NCBI RefSeq assembly: GCF_036711975.1
Contig: NC_091966.1
Location: 1,681,501-1,745,500 of the forward strand
DNA: 64,000 bases
Direction: 5' to 3'
From: Onthophagus taurus
Lineage: Eukaryota; Arthropoda; Insecta; Coleoptera; Scarabaeidae
Shown piece after piece: positions 40,937-62,902 of this stretch. The position numbers were made by a program, and so were the translations under genes. Numbering within the stretch: position 1 is the stretch's first letter; each line of letters begins with the position of its first letter. The notes beneath the pieces were generated by a model. That model was not told where the DNA came from, ran no database searches, and worked only from the letters and a program-made list of their open reading frames with translations.

Positions 40937-41429
40937 TGCCATTTATTGCAAAGGTTGTTCATGGTGTATCATATTGCCTCTCTATCAAACACAGTTACTT
41001 GCTGCCTATTAAAAGATATTGAGAAAGATGATTGGTTCCCTGATTTGTTCTTAAGGGCAATTTTATTATGACGAATTGGGTTGCCACTACATTGGTTTCC
41101 CCTTTTGTTAGCATTATTACATACTGCCTGATTATTTTTTAACGTTAAAAATTCACTACCAGGCATGTTTCGATACTTTCGTGTCTGAATACTTTTGTTT
41201 ATAATCTGATTCATTTAGTTGTAGTAAAATCACCGCGACAAGAAGATGTTACTTAAAAAAATCAAATAGGGCTAAATCTGTCTAAAATCTTGTTTATCTT
41301 GAAACCAAATTACATTCGGAAAGTTGTGGTGCGTCTACCATTATGTAGAATGAAAATGTAAGTCATCATGAAGAATTCGGCGGGTTGAACGATCTGACAA
41401 CCCCAGCGCAGCCGAATATTTTGAACCAG
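40937..41429. other. No recognised gene
   Basis: A minus-strand frame at 40969-41214 (81 residues, Asn/Lys/Gln-rich) has no recognisable domain and is probably chance. Nothing else was seen. Confidence 0.4.
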
Positions 41430-41997
41430 AGCGCCTAGAAGATGGTAAAATTGAAGCTCAGTCTGCATTGATGTTTGCAAGTGTTTTAACGGTCCGTGCT
41501 GATTCTGGTTTCTTGTGGGAATAGCACCTCAAATTTGATAAACAAATTCCAAATCCAACGTTCTTGACTAAAAAACTACCTAGGAGATGGTAAAATTGAA
41601 GCTCAGTCTACAATAATTTTTGTAGGTATTCTAACGGTCCATGCTGGTCCTGGTCTTTTGTGGGACATATTTCCAACTGCCCTAAATGTTGCCCTCCCCT
41701 CAAGATAAGATGGATTCCCAGGCAGGAATAGCACCTCAAATTTGACAAACAAATTCCAAATGTAACGTTCTTGACTAAAAAACTACCTAGGAGATGGTAA
41801 AATTGAAGTTCAGTTTACATTAATGTTTGCAGGTATTCTAACATCAGTCAGTGCTGATTCTGGTCTCTTGTGGAATACATTTCCAACTGCCCTAAAAGCT
41901 TCCACTCACTATAAGATGGATCCCTTGACAGGAATATCACCTCAAATTTGACAAACAAATTCCAAATCCAACGTTCTTGACTAAAAAACTACCTAAA
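41430..41997. repeat. Tandem repeat, three long units
   Basis: Three successive units contain CTACCTAGGAGATGGTAAAATTGAAG...CAG(T)...GCTGATTCTGGT...TTGTGG...CACCTCAAATTTGACAAACAAATTCC...AACGTTCTTGACTAAAAAACTACC. Units start near 41436, 41576 and 41786. The first is about 140 bp; the next two are about 210 bp and contain an extra CATTTCCAACTGCCCTAAA...AAGATGGAT segment. The frame is not conserved, so it is likely a non-coding minisatellite. Confidence 0.8.
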
Positions 41998-43405
41998 GTT
42001 TTGATACCTGCATTTTAATATTATTTACATGAATAAAAAAACTTATTTTTTACATGTATACGTTTATTTATAAATCTTATAATATTCAATAATATTTAGT
42101 ATTTACAAAATACACAAAAATTCTGTTATGTAAAGTATAACTGCATCACACTTATATTTCATGTTATGAATTAATCCAAAAGAAATCGTGTAAACAAACA
42201 AGTTTTAGAGCTTTTTAAAACCGAACGTACTCGTGTGGTTACCGAAAGAAGCGAACTTACAAAAATACATTTTTCCGAATAAATCACCATTATTCTTCTC
42301 TACTTATTATATCTAAGCTGAACGTCATTAACATTTTCCACGTTCGAATTTTATTTTTCTCGTTTAATTTACGTTTACCGTTTATTACCTATAGAATAAA
42401 CAAGCTTACTCAACAACATGACAAAGAGCTTCAGATATTCACATTAGTTTTTTTTTAATTAGCTTATCGTTTTCACATCATGCTTATTTTTTGACACAAA
42501 CTTTAATTTTTCTTTTTTTTTTTTAGTTTATTATTATGAAAAAAGAATTTTTTTTTTGTGTGTATCTTATTAAAGATTTTTTTTTGTAGTTTACATGTTT
42601 TTTTTTTTAACTATTGTCTCCTCATTCTATTTCGTTCTTGTTTATTGTATTATAGAAGATATTTCAAGTTTGTAATTATTTAATAATCATTGAAATATCT
42701 TGCATAAATTGGTATATTTCAATCTTAACCCAAAGAACAAAGAAACAATTATGTTTTAACGATTTAAAAATAAGAGAAAAAATATATAAAAACACTGCGG
42801 ATTAAAAAAATATGTATATAGTTATTCTTTTTTTTATTTATACATATTACGAAAATTAATAACAAATACGATTAATAATCGTAATAAAACAAGTTGTTAA
42901 AAAAAGAATTTCACAAAAAACGTTAAAAATAATTTTGATTTTACTTCAAATTCATGATGATGAAAAGAAAATTCATAACATGAACAACATTATTACACAT
43001 TACGTCTCCTACTTCGCTTTAGTAATAAACTTAAAAATGACCTAAAAAAATTTCTCCAAAAATAATCATTATTCTCATGTAATAATTACTATAACGCTTT
43101 TTAAATCTTTTCTCACTGTATTGCGACACTACTTCTTACAAAAAAAATGTTAATTATAAAAAAATCAATTAGCTTTAACTATATTAATAATTATAAAGTA
43201 ATTACACAAAAAAAAAATAGAAGAAAATACAAAGCTACAAAATCGATCGAAAATAATAAACAACAATCGAAACGTTTATTTATTAACTTGACTGACATTA
43301 TTTTTTCTTGATTTTTTAAAATTATTTGTGTTAATACGCGGTGTGTAGCTGGTCCGATGACTTTGAAAGGGTCAATTGCCTCTTAAAATTTTATTTGCGA
43401 CCCTT
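41998..43405 (-). other. Probable long 3' UTR of Rac and downstream AT-rich DNA
   Basis: Very AT-rich with long T/A runs directly after the Rac stop codon. TTTATT motifs (AATAAA on the minus strand) near 42060-42070 and elsewhere could be polyadenylation signals, but the true 3' end cannot be fixed. No other gene was seen. Confidence 0.45.
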
Positions 43406-53830
<10,425 letters not shown>

Positions 53831-54890
53831 GATCGCTAAATAATAACCCCGCCTTGGTTCACAAACCCAAATTAAAACGAAAACTGACCCAAAGTGTATT
53901 TAATATTAATATGTTTAGAATATTTGGGTGTATCTCGCTGGAACTCTCGGCAAGCGGCCGAATTGACAGCACAAGGCCACACGACGACTGTCTTTTCGGT
54001 TGGAGGAGTGAAAAAAACTAGCACTCTTTTCAAACGGCCACAATCACGTAACGTTTCGCATCACCGCTTCGTTCCGAAGCGAACAAACGTTTTTTTTAAA
54101 GGGACGATTTAATTTATCGGTGAACGCGAAAACCTAGTTCGAGTATATTGAAAAACCCAACCACACGTAGCGATAGCAAAAATAACAACTTCGCCCGAAC
54201 CAGATGCGTTGGCGGCACTGCGTTGATTGATAATCGCGGTGTTGCCACACTAACGAAACTTAACTTATTATTTTATTTTTATTTTAAATTAAATCACAAA
54301 TTAATTGTATTTATTTGTTATTAAATAAATAAAATATTTTATTTATTCAATTTTAATACAAATTAAAAAAAAATTATTAAGTAATAAATGAAATAAAGCG
54401 GGATGATCATCATAAATATTTTAAATGGTAATTAAAGAACAATTTAATTTTGAATATTTAAAACAAGAAATTTTATGAATAACAATTAAATAATATTTTT
54501 TAGATTCAACAAATAATAATAGCAACAATAATTATATTTGATTTGGATAGATGGCGCAAAATTTTAATGTTATTTGAAATTAATTTAATTTTAATTCAAA
54601 TTAATTTATAAAATTCGTAAAATATTTAATGTATATTATTTATTATAGATTAGTACGTATATAATTGAAATAAAAAATCTATATTTCAGGCGATTATCGC
54701 GATTAGGCCACCAATATTACACAATTGACACTCAAGTGACATAAATTTAAATTGTTATTATTATAAAAAAAATTATTGTTTTTATTAAATAAATTGCGTA
54801 TAAAGGTGCGATGTGCTTTATTTAACACTCTAAGTTTATGTTTACATGTTACAGCTAATTATGAAGCCCTCATTTTTTGACTTGGTGCTC
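53831..54890. other. Rac 5' region and AT-rich flank
   Basis: The Rac 5' UTR and promoter should lie at about 53831-54250, which is more GC-balanced, with several CG dinucleotides (near 53935-54080 and 54190-54250). From 54250 to 54890 the sequence is AT-rich and featureless. A plus-strand frame at 53894-54112 has no recognisable domain. Confidence 0.4.
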
Positions 54891-55084
54891 TTGGAACTAG
54901 AAACATTTGTCTCAGTGCTGGTGTTAGTTGTTGTCCTTCCACTTTTAGATAAATTAATACACCAGGAATTTCACATAACTCGCAATATATGAATGCAATA
55001 ACCATAGCTAGAAAACTACTAAGACGTTAATTTATCACTTCTGTTTTATCACTCTTTAATATGAAAATTTACAAAAATTTAGGT

Positions 55085-55330
55085 TTTAATACATAAATAA
55101 ACTTAAACTAAAATTAGAACTAAAACTAGAACTAACACTAGAAACTTTCGGGTTTTGCCGTGCGTCTTTTAATAAAAGGTTTGACGTTTCGGATGCCATG
55201 TTGCAACCTTCTTCAGAAACTGGTTCCTTTTATAAACTTTTTATTAACCTTTTATTAAAAGACGCACGGCAAAACCCGAAAGTTTCTAGTGTTAGTTCTA
55301 ATTTTAGTTTAATTCACACCGGCCGTGAAA
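55085..55330. repeat. Divergent CTAG-rich palindrome with a Penelope-like motif in its loop
   Basis: The arm AACTAACACTAGAAACTTTC-GGGTTTTGCCGTGCGTC-TTTTAATAAAAGG (55131-55180) is repeated in inverse at 55248-55300. The 70-bp loop contains, on the minus strand, CTGAAGAA-GG...CC-GAAAC (55186-55216). Inner CGTCT/AGACG pairing is spread across the two arms, unlike other family members. Confidence 0.65.
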
Positions 55331-55439
55331 GCCTTCGTACTTATATTATAAATAAACTTGCTTATTGTATTAAAAACAACAAAATTACAAAACTAGAAAC
55401 AAATTACAAATTACAAAACAAAGCCTGCTTAGTATAATT

Positions 55440-55649
55440 CATTAACCATTAGTACTCAAACTTGTGAACCCTTAACTTTATCGTATCATATCTTAAGATG
55501 GACAAAGAATGGGACATTGTGTTATAAAAATTTTTTATTCAGAAAGAGGACCTATAACCTCTCAAATTTTTTGTACTTATATCTGATACACCCTGTATAT
55601 AATCACAGTCCCCACAAACTAGCAGGCAAATGTCCAAGATGAGAGAGAA
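55440..55649. other. Isolated foldback terminus
   Basis: GATACACCCTGTATATA at 55585-55602 matches the right end of the foldback families, but no partner arm was seen nearby. Confidence 0.4.
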
Positions 55650-55810
55650 ACATCCTGTTGAACAGATGCCTGCAGAAAAAGAGGATGTTCAAAAAAAAGG
55701 CAACTGCCCAAATGTGGAAAATTACTGACCGATCAGCCTACTATCCACCTTCTACAAATTATTAACAAGAATAGTTAAAGATCAACAAATTCGAATTGCT
55801 ATAGCAAGAT
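55650..55810 (+). pseudogene. LINE reverse-transcriptase scrap
   Basis: One frame reads KKGNCPNVENY, a stop, then PISLLSTFYKLLTRIVKD. This matches the RT motif 'KKGD...ENYRPISLLS..YKL' of insect LINEs. Only about 45 codons are recognisable. Confidence 0.6.
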
Positions 55811-56044
55811 AGACCACCTCCAAGTTAGGCATATTCTAATCGAGTAGACATGCCAGAGGTTCTCTTTGAAAAATTTTGGGAGAAAGTGGAAGACTGTTAT
55901 CACACCAAGTTAGACGAAATTTGTTTTAGGTTTTAATAAAAATTCACTTCATCGTATTTTCAAGTCTCTATCACCTAAATTAAGTAAGGTGGAGAGAAAA
56001 ATGATGATTCCATCAACTTATCTATGTACTACACTTTTTTGCAG

Positions 56045-58063
56045 AATTTTAAAGAAAATGCAGGTGAAGCAAAACGTCTCGAAGGAGTAGCAATTCGTGA
56101 AAACTCCCGTTTAAAAAAGGAACTTCAAGATTTAGGTCGTCAAGTTTGTCATTTATTGCGAGAAGTAGAAAATTTCCGATCTGGTAGTTCCAGCAACTCA
56201 ACAGACCACGATTTAAGTGATACAACGTCTTCCGCTGATATAATTTCAAAACGATTGGTTACGTTTAGTGACATCAGTGAGCTACAAACCAATAATCAAC
56301 GTTTGCTGGTACTCGTTCGCGAGCTTAGTTCTAAACAAAAAGACGTCGAAGATATTGATGCTGCGACAGTTGCGGCTTTAAGAACAAAATTGGAAAAAAT
56401 GCGCGAAGAACAAGCGGATCTTTTAGAACAACACGATAAACAAAGCAAATTGATGGGAATGCTTACGAATCAAAGGGACATGTACAGAAATTTATACATG
56501 CAATTGGCTAATAATAAAGGGGCAAGCGATAACACAATTTCCGGTGAGAGAATGTTTGCGAAAAATGGCTCCGCCAGTTCAAAAGAATAAGAAAACGAGA
56601 CTAGTCAAGGAAACGACGAGAAAATTCAAGAACTCGAATCTCAAAATGGAAGTTTAATAAAGGAATTAAAACTTCTTAAAGATGAATATGATACATATAA
56701 AAAAGAAAAGGCCACGAATGAAAAATTGCTGATTGAGGATCATGAAAAAACGCGCGGAAATCTGCGAGATATGATGATTCAAAACACTAAATTAGCGGTC
56801 AAACTTGAAACCATGGACGAATTGTTTAAAGTTTTAAAAAATAATATGGCTGTTTATAAAAACCAAATTGAAAAATTAGAGGAGCGCAATAAATTATACA
56901 CTGAAACAATTACTAAACATGAAATTAGCGCTAAATATCTCCGAGAAAACGTGCTTGAAGCTCACACGAAGTTAAGTAGACAAAAAGTCCAAGCTAATAA
57001 CCTCCAAAAAGAAAACGCGCTTTTACGCGATTCCGAACAAAGGTTATTAAAAGAGCGCGAGTCTATGAAACGTGAAGTGCACTCTAATAATTTACTTCAC
57101 ACCAATATTGAACTTATCAAAGCTACTCTTGAAAGAAACGACGCTGAAAGCAAATTAAAATTAGAAGAACAATTAAACGACGCTCATCGCGAATGTGCTG
57201 CTTTGAGAAGACGCCGACAAAAAGAACAGGATAACTTTGTACAATTATCAGAACATTTAGAAAAGCAAACTCAAGCTGCTTAAAGTCGAATGAAAGAAGA
57301 ACAGAAAACCGCCAATAAATTGCGGGGAGAATTAGTACAATTACGAGATGATTTAATGTCGAAATCAACTCAACTAGAAGAACTTTCTAAAAAATTAAAA
57401 ATAAGCCTCTTCACCGGAGACGGCGTTTCAAAGAAATTCCGCGAATTAGAACAAATGTTAGTTGAGCGCCAAGTCGAAGTTGAATCTCTTCAGCAATAAT
57501 TAAAAATAGTCAAAGAAGCTATCAATCAACATTCAAACGTAGCCGAAGCTGCTGAAAAACAACTAATTGAAGTCGACGAGCAGAATAACAAGCTTAAGGA
57601 AACTACTGAAGCTAAATTAAAAGAACAAGAAAAAAGAATTAAAGATCTAGAGGAACAATGTTCTGAATTACAAGGAGAATTGTCAGTTTACACCGATGGT
57701 CAAGAAGCAGTAAATATCGGCATGCGAAAAATGGAAATAGCCCAATTACAAATTACCAAAGATTTAGTTGAGGCGAAAAAAAAATTAGATGCTGCTAAAC
57801 TCGAAATTAAAACGTTGCAAGAAAATTTGCAAGCAGCCGAAAATAAATACGCACACGAAATGATGTTGCACAGTAACGACTTGGAAACATTAACAACTAT
57901 TAAAGAAGAATTAACCAAGACTGTCGATTAAGTTGAATCAGTTAAAACAGCAAGAGATAAAGCAATCGCCTCTTTGGAAGAGAGCAAAATTGGGTGGATT
58001 AATCAAGAAGAATTATTTAAAAAAGAAAAAGTCGAATTAGAATCAAGATTTAAAGCATCTTAA
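56045..58063 (+). pseudogene. Displaced copy of a Megator/TPR internal exon with in-frame TAA codons
   Basis: Coiled-coil sequence homologous to the part of TPR that follows the protein encoded by Megator exon 2. Landmarks are RLKKELQDLGRQVCHLL, RLVTFSDISELQTNNQRLL and NQRDMYRNLYMQL, which line up with human TPR (from memory). It starts directly after an intact acceptor (CTACACTTTTTTGCAG, ending 56044) in phase 0, the phase of the exon 2 donor at 60234, yet lies upstream of exon 1. The frame runs 2,019 bases without a shift but has TAA at 56588, 57281, 57497, 57929 and 58061. It is therefore a duplicated, untranslated exon rather than a retrocopy, because the acceptor and some intron came with it. 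The genuine exon must lie beyond the window. Beyond 58063 similarity is no longer evident. Confidence 0.8.
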
Positions 58064-58721
58064 GTGAACTTCACTGTATGTAAAATTCTTTGCTTATACA
58101 TATATTAAGCATCGCCTCATTTCTGTATTGTGGTCACAAAGTACTAATTTTTCTTTGAAATCAAAAGCTTCTCTTTCTCTGCTGTAAAAGATAATCTGAA
58201 TAAGTTTTCATCGATATTAATATATGTAATTTCAATAAATGTATTTAGAAAACATTACATAGTTTACTTTCTATATTCTTTTATACTTATTTCGTCCTTT
58301 TTGATGATATTTTTCATAAATTTCTTATCATTTAATCAAAACTGTCAAAAGCAGCAATCTTAGTTTCGCTATTAACGTATAGGTGGCCAATTTTGATACT
58401 TTATAATCCTTTTTTAAGTTTTATTTTAATGTGTATAAACAAAGAAATAATTTAAAAATGTATTAATAAATATGATTTAAATTTGAAAATAAAAAGTGAT
58501 TATTTAAAAATAACTAGATAAAGCAACCGTTATTTTTTAATTTCGTTTTTTTTGTGTTGGCACTTGGAGCGCAATGCATTGTGGGTGCCAAAACCGGCAT
58601 GTTTCTGTTGGTCGCCGTATGATGCTTTGATTGCTTTGTATGAGCGAAAAATTACGAAGACGCTGTGAACGTTTTATGTGAAATGTGACTGTATTTTTGC
58701 TGAGAACAATAATTTCAAGCA
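58064..58721. other. Megator promoter and 5' UTR region
   Basis: AT-rich until about 58540, then more balanced sequence leading to the Megator start. The transcription start cannot be fixed. A short minus-strand frame here has no support. Confidence 0.4.
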
Positions 58722-60234
58722 ATGGAAGTAGCGGTGAGCAAATTGTTCGCTACGGCGTTAACAGAATCCGAGTGGAATGCGATTCCCTCTGATGTGATTA
58801 AAAAAATTGAGCATGTTGCGGAAGAACAGTTCGACCAGTTGCTAGCCGCCAAAGCTATTGCAGAAACGGCTCGATTCAATTCCGGTACGTACACTTTAAA
58901 AAATTTCGTTTAAAAAATCGTAAATTTCCCATCCATTTTGATAAAATTCCTTGAATTACTACAAAAAACTTATCTAAACATTTCTTTATTACACAGAAAA
59001 AGCCTTATCTGAAATAACAACGGAATTGGAAACATTAAAAACGGAAAACAACGATGTTAAAATTAAACTGGAAGCCGCAACTGCGACAATTTCCGAATTG
59101 GAAAACCAACTATCCCAAACGGTCTCCGAAAACAATAAACTCCAAGAGGCTTTTAATCGTGTTGAAAAGGAAATGTCCGATTACAGACACCAGCGTAATT
59201 TAGCCGTAGATGATCGAGATGAGCTCCAAAAAATGATCGACCGTCGTGTTAACGAAATTAACCGCCTCCAAACCGATTTTAACATGCTTACTAAACAATT
59301 AGAAGCTGCCATAGCTGCAAAATGTGAAGCTGTGAACAGAGCCGAAGAAGTTGAATCATTAAAATTAACCCTAGATTATAAAGAGAAAAGAATAGAACAA
59401 GAAAAAACGTTATTAAATGGCCAAATGGATGTATTAACCGAAGAATTACGCGAAAAAACTGAGGAATTATTAAGTTTACGTAGAGATAACACGTCGAGAG
59501 TGGTGCAATTAGAAGCGAAATTATCCGAAAAAATCCAAGAATTAAAACTAACAAACGATTCTGTACAAGTTTTAACCGAACGTAACCAAGTATTAATTCA
59601 AAAAATTGAAGAGATGAATAAAAAGAGTCTTGAAGAGAAAGAAGTTGCAGCTAAAGCAGTACAAGCTTATCAACACGAGATGGACGCACAAAAGAAACTG
59701 GTCGTTTTATACCAGGAAATGGCTCAAGAAAAATCAGAACTCACCGAAAAATTGACGAATGGTTATCAAGAAGTTAAAAACAAATTAGATGAGGCTGTTG
59801 ACAAATATGGTGAATTAGAAACCAAACACAAAGAAATGACTGTTATACACGAAGAAGTATTAGCAAAAAAGAACGATTGTATTGAGTTACTCAAAAAGGA
59901 ACTTGATGCGTCTCAAATACTTCTTGAAGCGACTAAAAACGAGAGCTTCCAAAAAGAAGTGGAGGGGATGTCGCCTGCGGCAGCTGTAGCTTCGAAATTT
60001 ATTAAATCCGGGATGTCTATGACGCAGATTTACACTGAATATGTTAATATGAGGGATCAGCATGCTACTCTTAAAGAAGATCACACAAAACTCCAAGCTT
60101 ACTTAAATAATATTATTCAAGAATTAGAAGAGAGAAGTCCAATATTGATCAAACAAAATGAGGATTATGAGAAAGCTCTTGAAACGATAAAGGAATTAAC
60201 TAAAAATAATGATGATTTGATTAATGAAGTACAG
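58722..60234 (+). CDS. Mtor: Megator/TPR nucleoporin, first two coding exons (incomplete)
   Basis: Large coiled-coil protein of the nuclear-pore basket, also used in spindle-matrix and chromatin functions. Exon 1 is 58722-58884 (54 codons plus one base; donor GTACGT). Exon 2 is 58997-60234 (acceptor ACACAG, donor GTAGGT in phase 0). Together they give 467 residues, nearly all heptad-repeat coiled coil. Orthology rests on the N-terminal TALTESEWNAIP, the MSPAAAVASKFIKSGMSMTQ block (human TPR has [20 protein letters not shown] in the same place) and SPILIKQNEDYEKALE. The coding frame runs 36 bases past the donor to a stop if unspliced, so splicing is required. The human protein is about 2,360 residues, so most of the gene lies past the right edge; intron 2 is at least 3.7 kb and holds nested repeats. 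Confidence 0.9.
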
Positions 60235-61403
60235 GTAGGTGTTAAAACAAAAAAAAAATATGAAGCATAACAAAACAAGTTTAAAAAACGATCCTTTTCT
60301 TTTGTAAAAAGAATCTCTTTTATGAATTTATAATGTTGTATATCTAAATGACTGCAATAAACTTCAAGGGGTGATCCTTAAGTGAATTTTAGGGGAACTT
60401 TAATATACAGGGTGTATCTGAATGACGTTCCCAAACTTCAGGGGATGATTCTTTAGGCAATTTTAAGGGTACTTTCTCATATAAACTATCAGCGATTTCG
60501 ACTCCCCTGCGGAGCTACGCCCCTTCAAAAATGGCGAAAAATTTTGGTTTATTTTTTTAACCATTAACACCAAGAAAATGAAATTTGGGAAATATGTTTA
60601 GCTTATAATAGGGCATGTTTCGAGCCTATTAGTACTTTCAATCTTCCCTTCTAAATTACTAAACATAACCACCCCCGTTCAATTTTTGTCTAGATCTTTT
60701 TTATGACGATGATAAATACATTGGAAATATTTTATTTAGATAGACGAAAATATTCTAAAACTTTTTTGCCTCTCTGATGTTCTTCGAAAAGTTAATAGTT
60801 TCTGAGAAAAAAATTAATTAAGCAAACTAACTGTTAAGCTGCAGCGTTGTTAATCGAAAGTTGGAATGAATTTTTAAAGAAAAAATCTTAGCAGGCTTAG
60901 CAATCTTTGTCAGAATTATTTTTGACGTTTAAATGTCAGTGGTTTTCTTACTATTATTATTGTTTTATTTAAAATTTTGAAACGTCGAGTGAACGAGCGT
61001 AAATGCGATAGAACTTTATTTAAAAATTAATTTGAAAAATAATAATAATAATACGAAAACACTGACATTTAAACGTCAAAAATATTTCTGACAAAGATTG
61101 CAAAGCCTACCAAGATTTTTTCATTAAAAATTCATTCCAACTTTTGATCGACAACCCCGTTGTTTAACGGGCAATGTTTGCTTTATTATTTTTTTTCTCA
61201 AAAATTAGTCGTTTTTGGAAAAATTTTAGAGAGACAAAAAAGTTTTAGAATAGTTTTATCTATCTAACTGAAATTTTTCCAATGTGTTTATCATCTGCAT
61301 AAAAAAAATTTTAGCAAAAATGTAAAGGGGTGGTTACGTTTAGTAGTTTAGAAGGGTAGGTTGAAAGTACAAATAGGGTCAAAACGTGCCCTATTATGAG
61401 TAA

Positions 61404-61856
61404 GAGTGTGTTTACGTTGGAGCTGCGATAAACGATAATAGCGACGGTACTAGCAAAACAACGAAATTGTTGCCATAGTTTTATATGCAAGTGTTTATAT
61501 TGGAGCGACGAATTGTCACAAGCTTGACAGCCAACTAACGATAAGAGCGACGCTAATTGTATTCCCTATTTTCTTTGCTATTATCAGGTGTGGTCGGCAT
61601 GGATATCGACTGTTTAATTAGTGAAATTTTTGTTAGATCCCCCTTGTGGGACCAAAAAGATAAAAATTACCACAACAGATTTGTTCTGACAAATCGTTTT
61701 CAATTCATTTTGCGCAGCTCTTATCGCTGCTCTCATTGTTGTTCTTATCGTTTATCGCAGCTCTCGTTTCAATATAAACACCTGCATATAAAACTATGAC
61801 AACAATTTCGTTATTTTGCTAGTATCGTTTATCGCAGCTCCAACGTAAACGCACCC
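61404..61856 (+). mobile_element. PIF/Harbinger-like non-autonomous element
   Basis: A 453-bp insertion with inverted ends GAGTGTGTTTACGTTGGAGC and GCTCCAACGTAAACGCACCC. Subterminal repeats of CTGCGATAAACGATA / TATCGTTTATCGCAG also pair. It is flanked by TAA (61401-61403) and TTA (61857-61859), consistent with the TWA target of this superfamily after one change. Interrupting a family D arm (ATGAG/TTAAACATATTC in the other copies) proves it is a separate, later insertion. Confidence 0.8.
61599..61710 (+). pseudogene. MADF-domain fragment inside the PIF/Harbinger-like element
   Basis: One frame reads MDIDCLISEIFVRSPLWDQK and, directly after it, DKNYHNR. This is the first half of a MADF (Myb/SANT-like) domain: Leu-Ile-x-x-Val/Ile...x-Pro-x-Leu-Trp-Asp...Tyr-x-x-Arg. 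MADF/Myb-like proteins are the second gene of PIF/Harbinger transposons, so this MITE is an internal deletion derivative keeping a piece of that gene. The domain is cut off by the right terminal repeat. Confidence 0.7.
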
Positions 61857-62902
61857 TTAGACATATTCGCCAAATTTCATTTTCCTAGCGTTTATGGTTT
61901 TTGAGAAAAAGAAATTAAACCAAAATTTTCCGCCATTTTTGGAGGGGTGTAGCTTCTTAGGGGGGGCGAAGTCGCCCATGGTTCATATATTATATCAAAG
62001 TACCCTTAAAATTCACTAAAGAATCACCCCTTGAAGTTTGTTGCAGTCAGATACACCCTGTATAAACCATGAATGGCGGAAAATTTTGGTTTAATTTTTT
62101 TTTTCTCAAAAACCATAAACGCTAGGAAAATGAAATTTGGGGAATATGTTTAACTCATAATAGGGCACGTTTTGATCCTATTTGTACTTTCAACCTACCC
62201 TTCTAAATTACTAATCATGACCACCTCTTTAAGTTTTTGCTAAGATTTTTTTTTATGCAGATGATAAATACATTGGAAAAATTTCAGTTAGATAGATAAA
62301 ACTATTCTAAAACTTTGTTGTCGCTCTGATTTTGTTCTAAAATTTAATAATTTCTGAGAAAAAAATTGATTAAGCAAACACTAACTGTTAAGCTGTAGGG
62401 TTGTTAATCGAAAGTTGGAATGAATTTTTAATGAAAAAATCTTAGTAAGCTTTGCAATCTTTGTCAGAAATGTTTTTATGTTTTTTTTAGTGTTTTTCTT
62501 ACTATTATTATTGTTTTTCAAATTAATTTTCGAGTAAAATTCTATCGTATTTACGCTAGTTCACTCGGCGTTTCAAAATTTTAAATAATGTTTTTCCAAT
62601 GTATTTATCACTTTCATATAAAAAAAATAGGAAAAAAATGAAGGAGTGGTTACGTTTAGTAACTTAGAAGGAAATATTGAAAATACAAATAAGCTAGCAA
62701 TTATTATGAGCTAAACTTATTCCCCAAATTTCATTTTCCTGGCGTTTTTAGTTTTAGAGAAAAATAAATTAAACCAAAATTTTCCGCCATTTTTGAAGGA
62801 GCGTAGCTCCTTAGGGGACTCGAAGTTGCTCATAGTTCATATAAGAAAGTACCCTTAAAATTTGCTGAAGAATCACCTCTGAAGTTTGGGAACACCCTGT
62901 AG

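Larger units (their letters stand above)
60404..62063. mobile_element. Inner copy of foldback family D
   Basis: TATACAGGGTGTATCTGAAT to ACACCCTGTATAA, inserted at a TATA site of the outer copy. Palindromic like the copy at 19785-20995. Its right arm is interrupted at 61404-61856 by a PIF/Harbinger-like element. Confidence 0.75.
60338..62902. mobile_element. Outer copy of foldback family D, interrupted by its own kind
   Basis: A left-arm start (60342-60403, ATCTAAATGACTGCAATAAA...) breaks off at TAATAT. The arm continues at 62064 with AAACCATGAATGGCGGAAAA and runs to the right terminus AACACCCTGT at 62890-62901. The gap is filled exactly by a complete family D copy. It lies in Megator intron 2. 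Confidence 0.7.

Noticed and set aside
40969-41214. 81-residue Asn/Gln/Lys-rich minus-strand frame as a gene
   Set aside because: Compositional bias without any motif; adjoining sequence is a minisatellite and an LTR element.
42480-43260. Long T and A runs as replication or structural elements
   Set aside because: Ordinary for an AT-rich insect 3' UTR and intergenic DNA; no ordered repeat was seen.
56024-56590. Translation start at ATG 56024 for the coiled-coil frame
   Set aside because: That ATG lies upstream of the splice acceptor ending at 56044, so the first residues are intron sequence.
56045-58063. A genetic code with TAA as glutamine, or programmed readthrough
   Set aside because: CAA is common in the same frame, the neighbouring genes use TAA/TAG as true stops, and the segment is misplaced relative to the gene. 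A duplicated dead exon is simpler.
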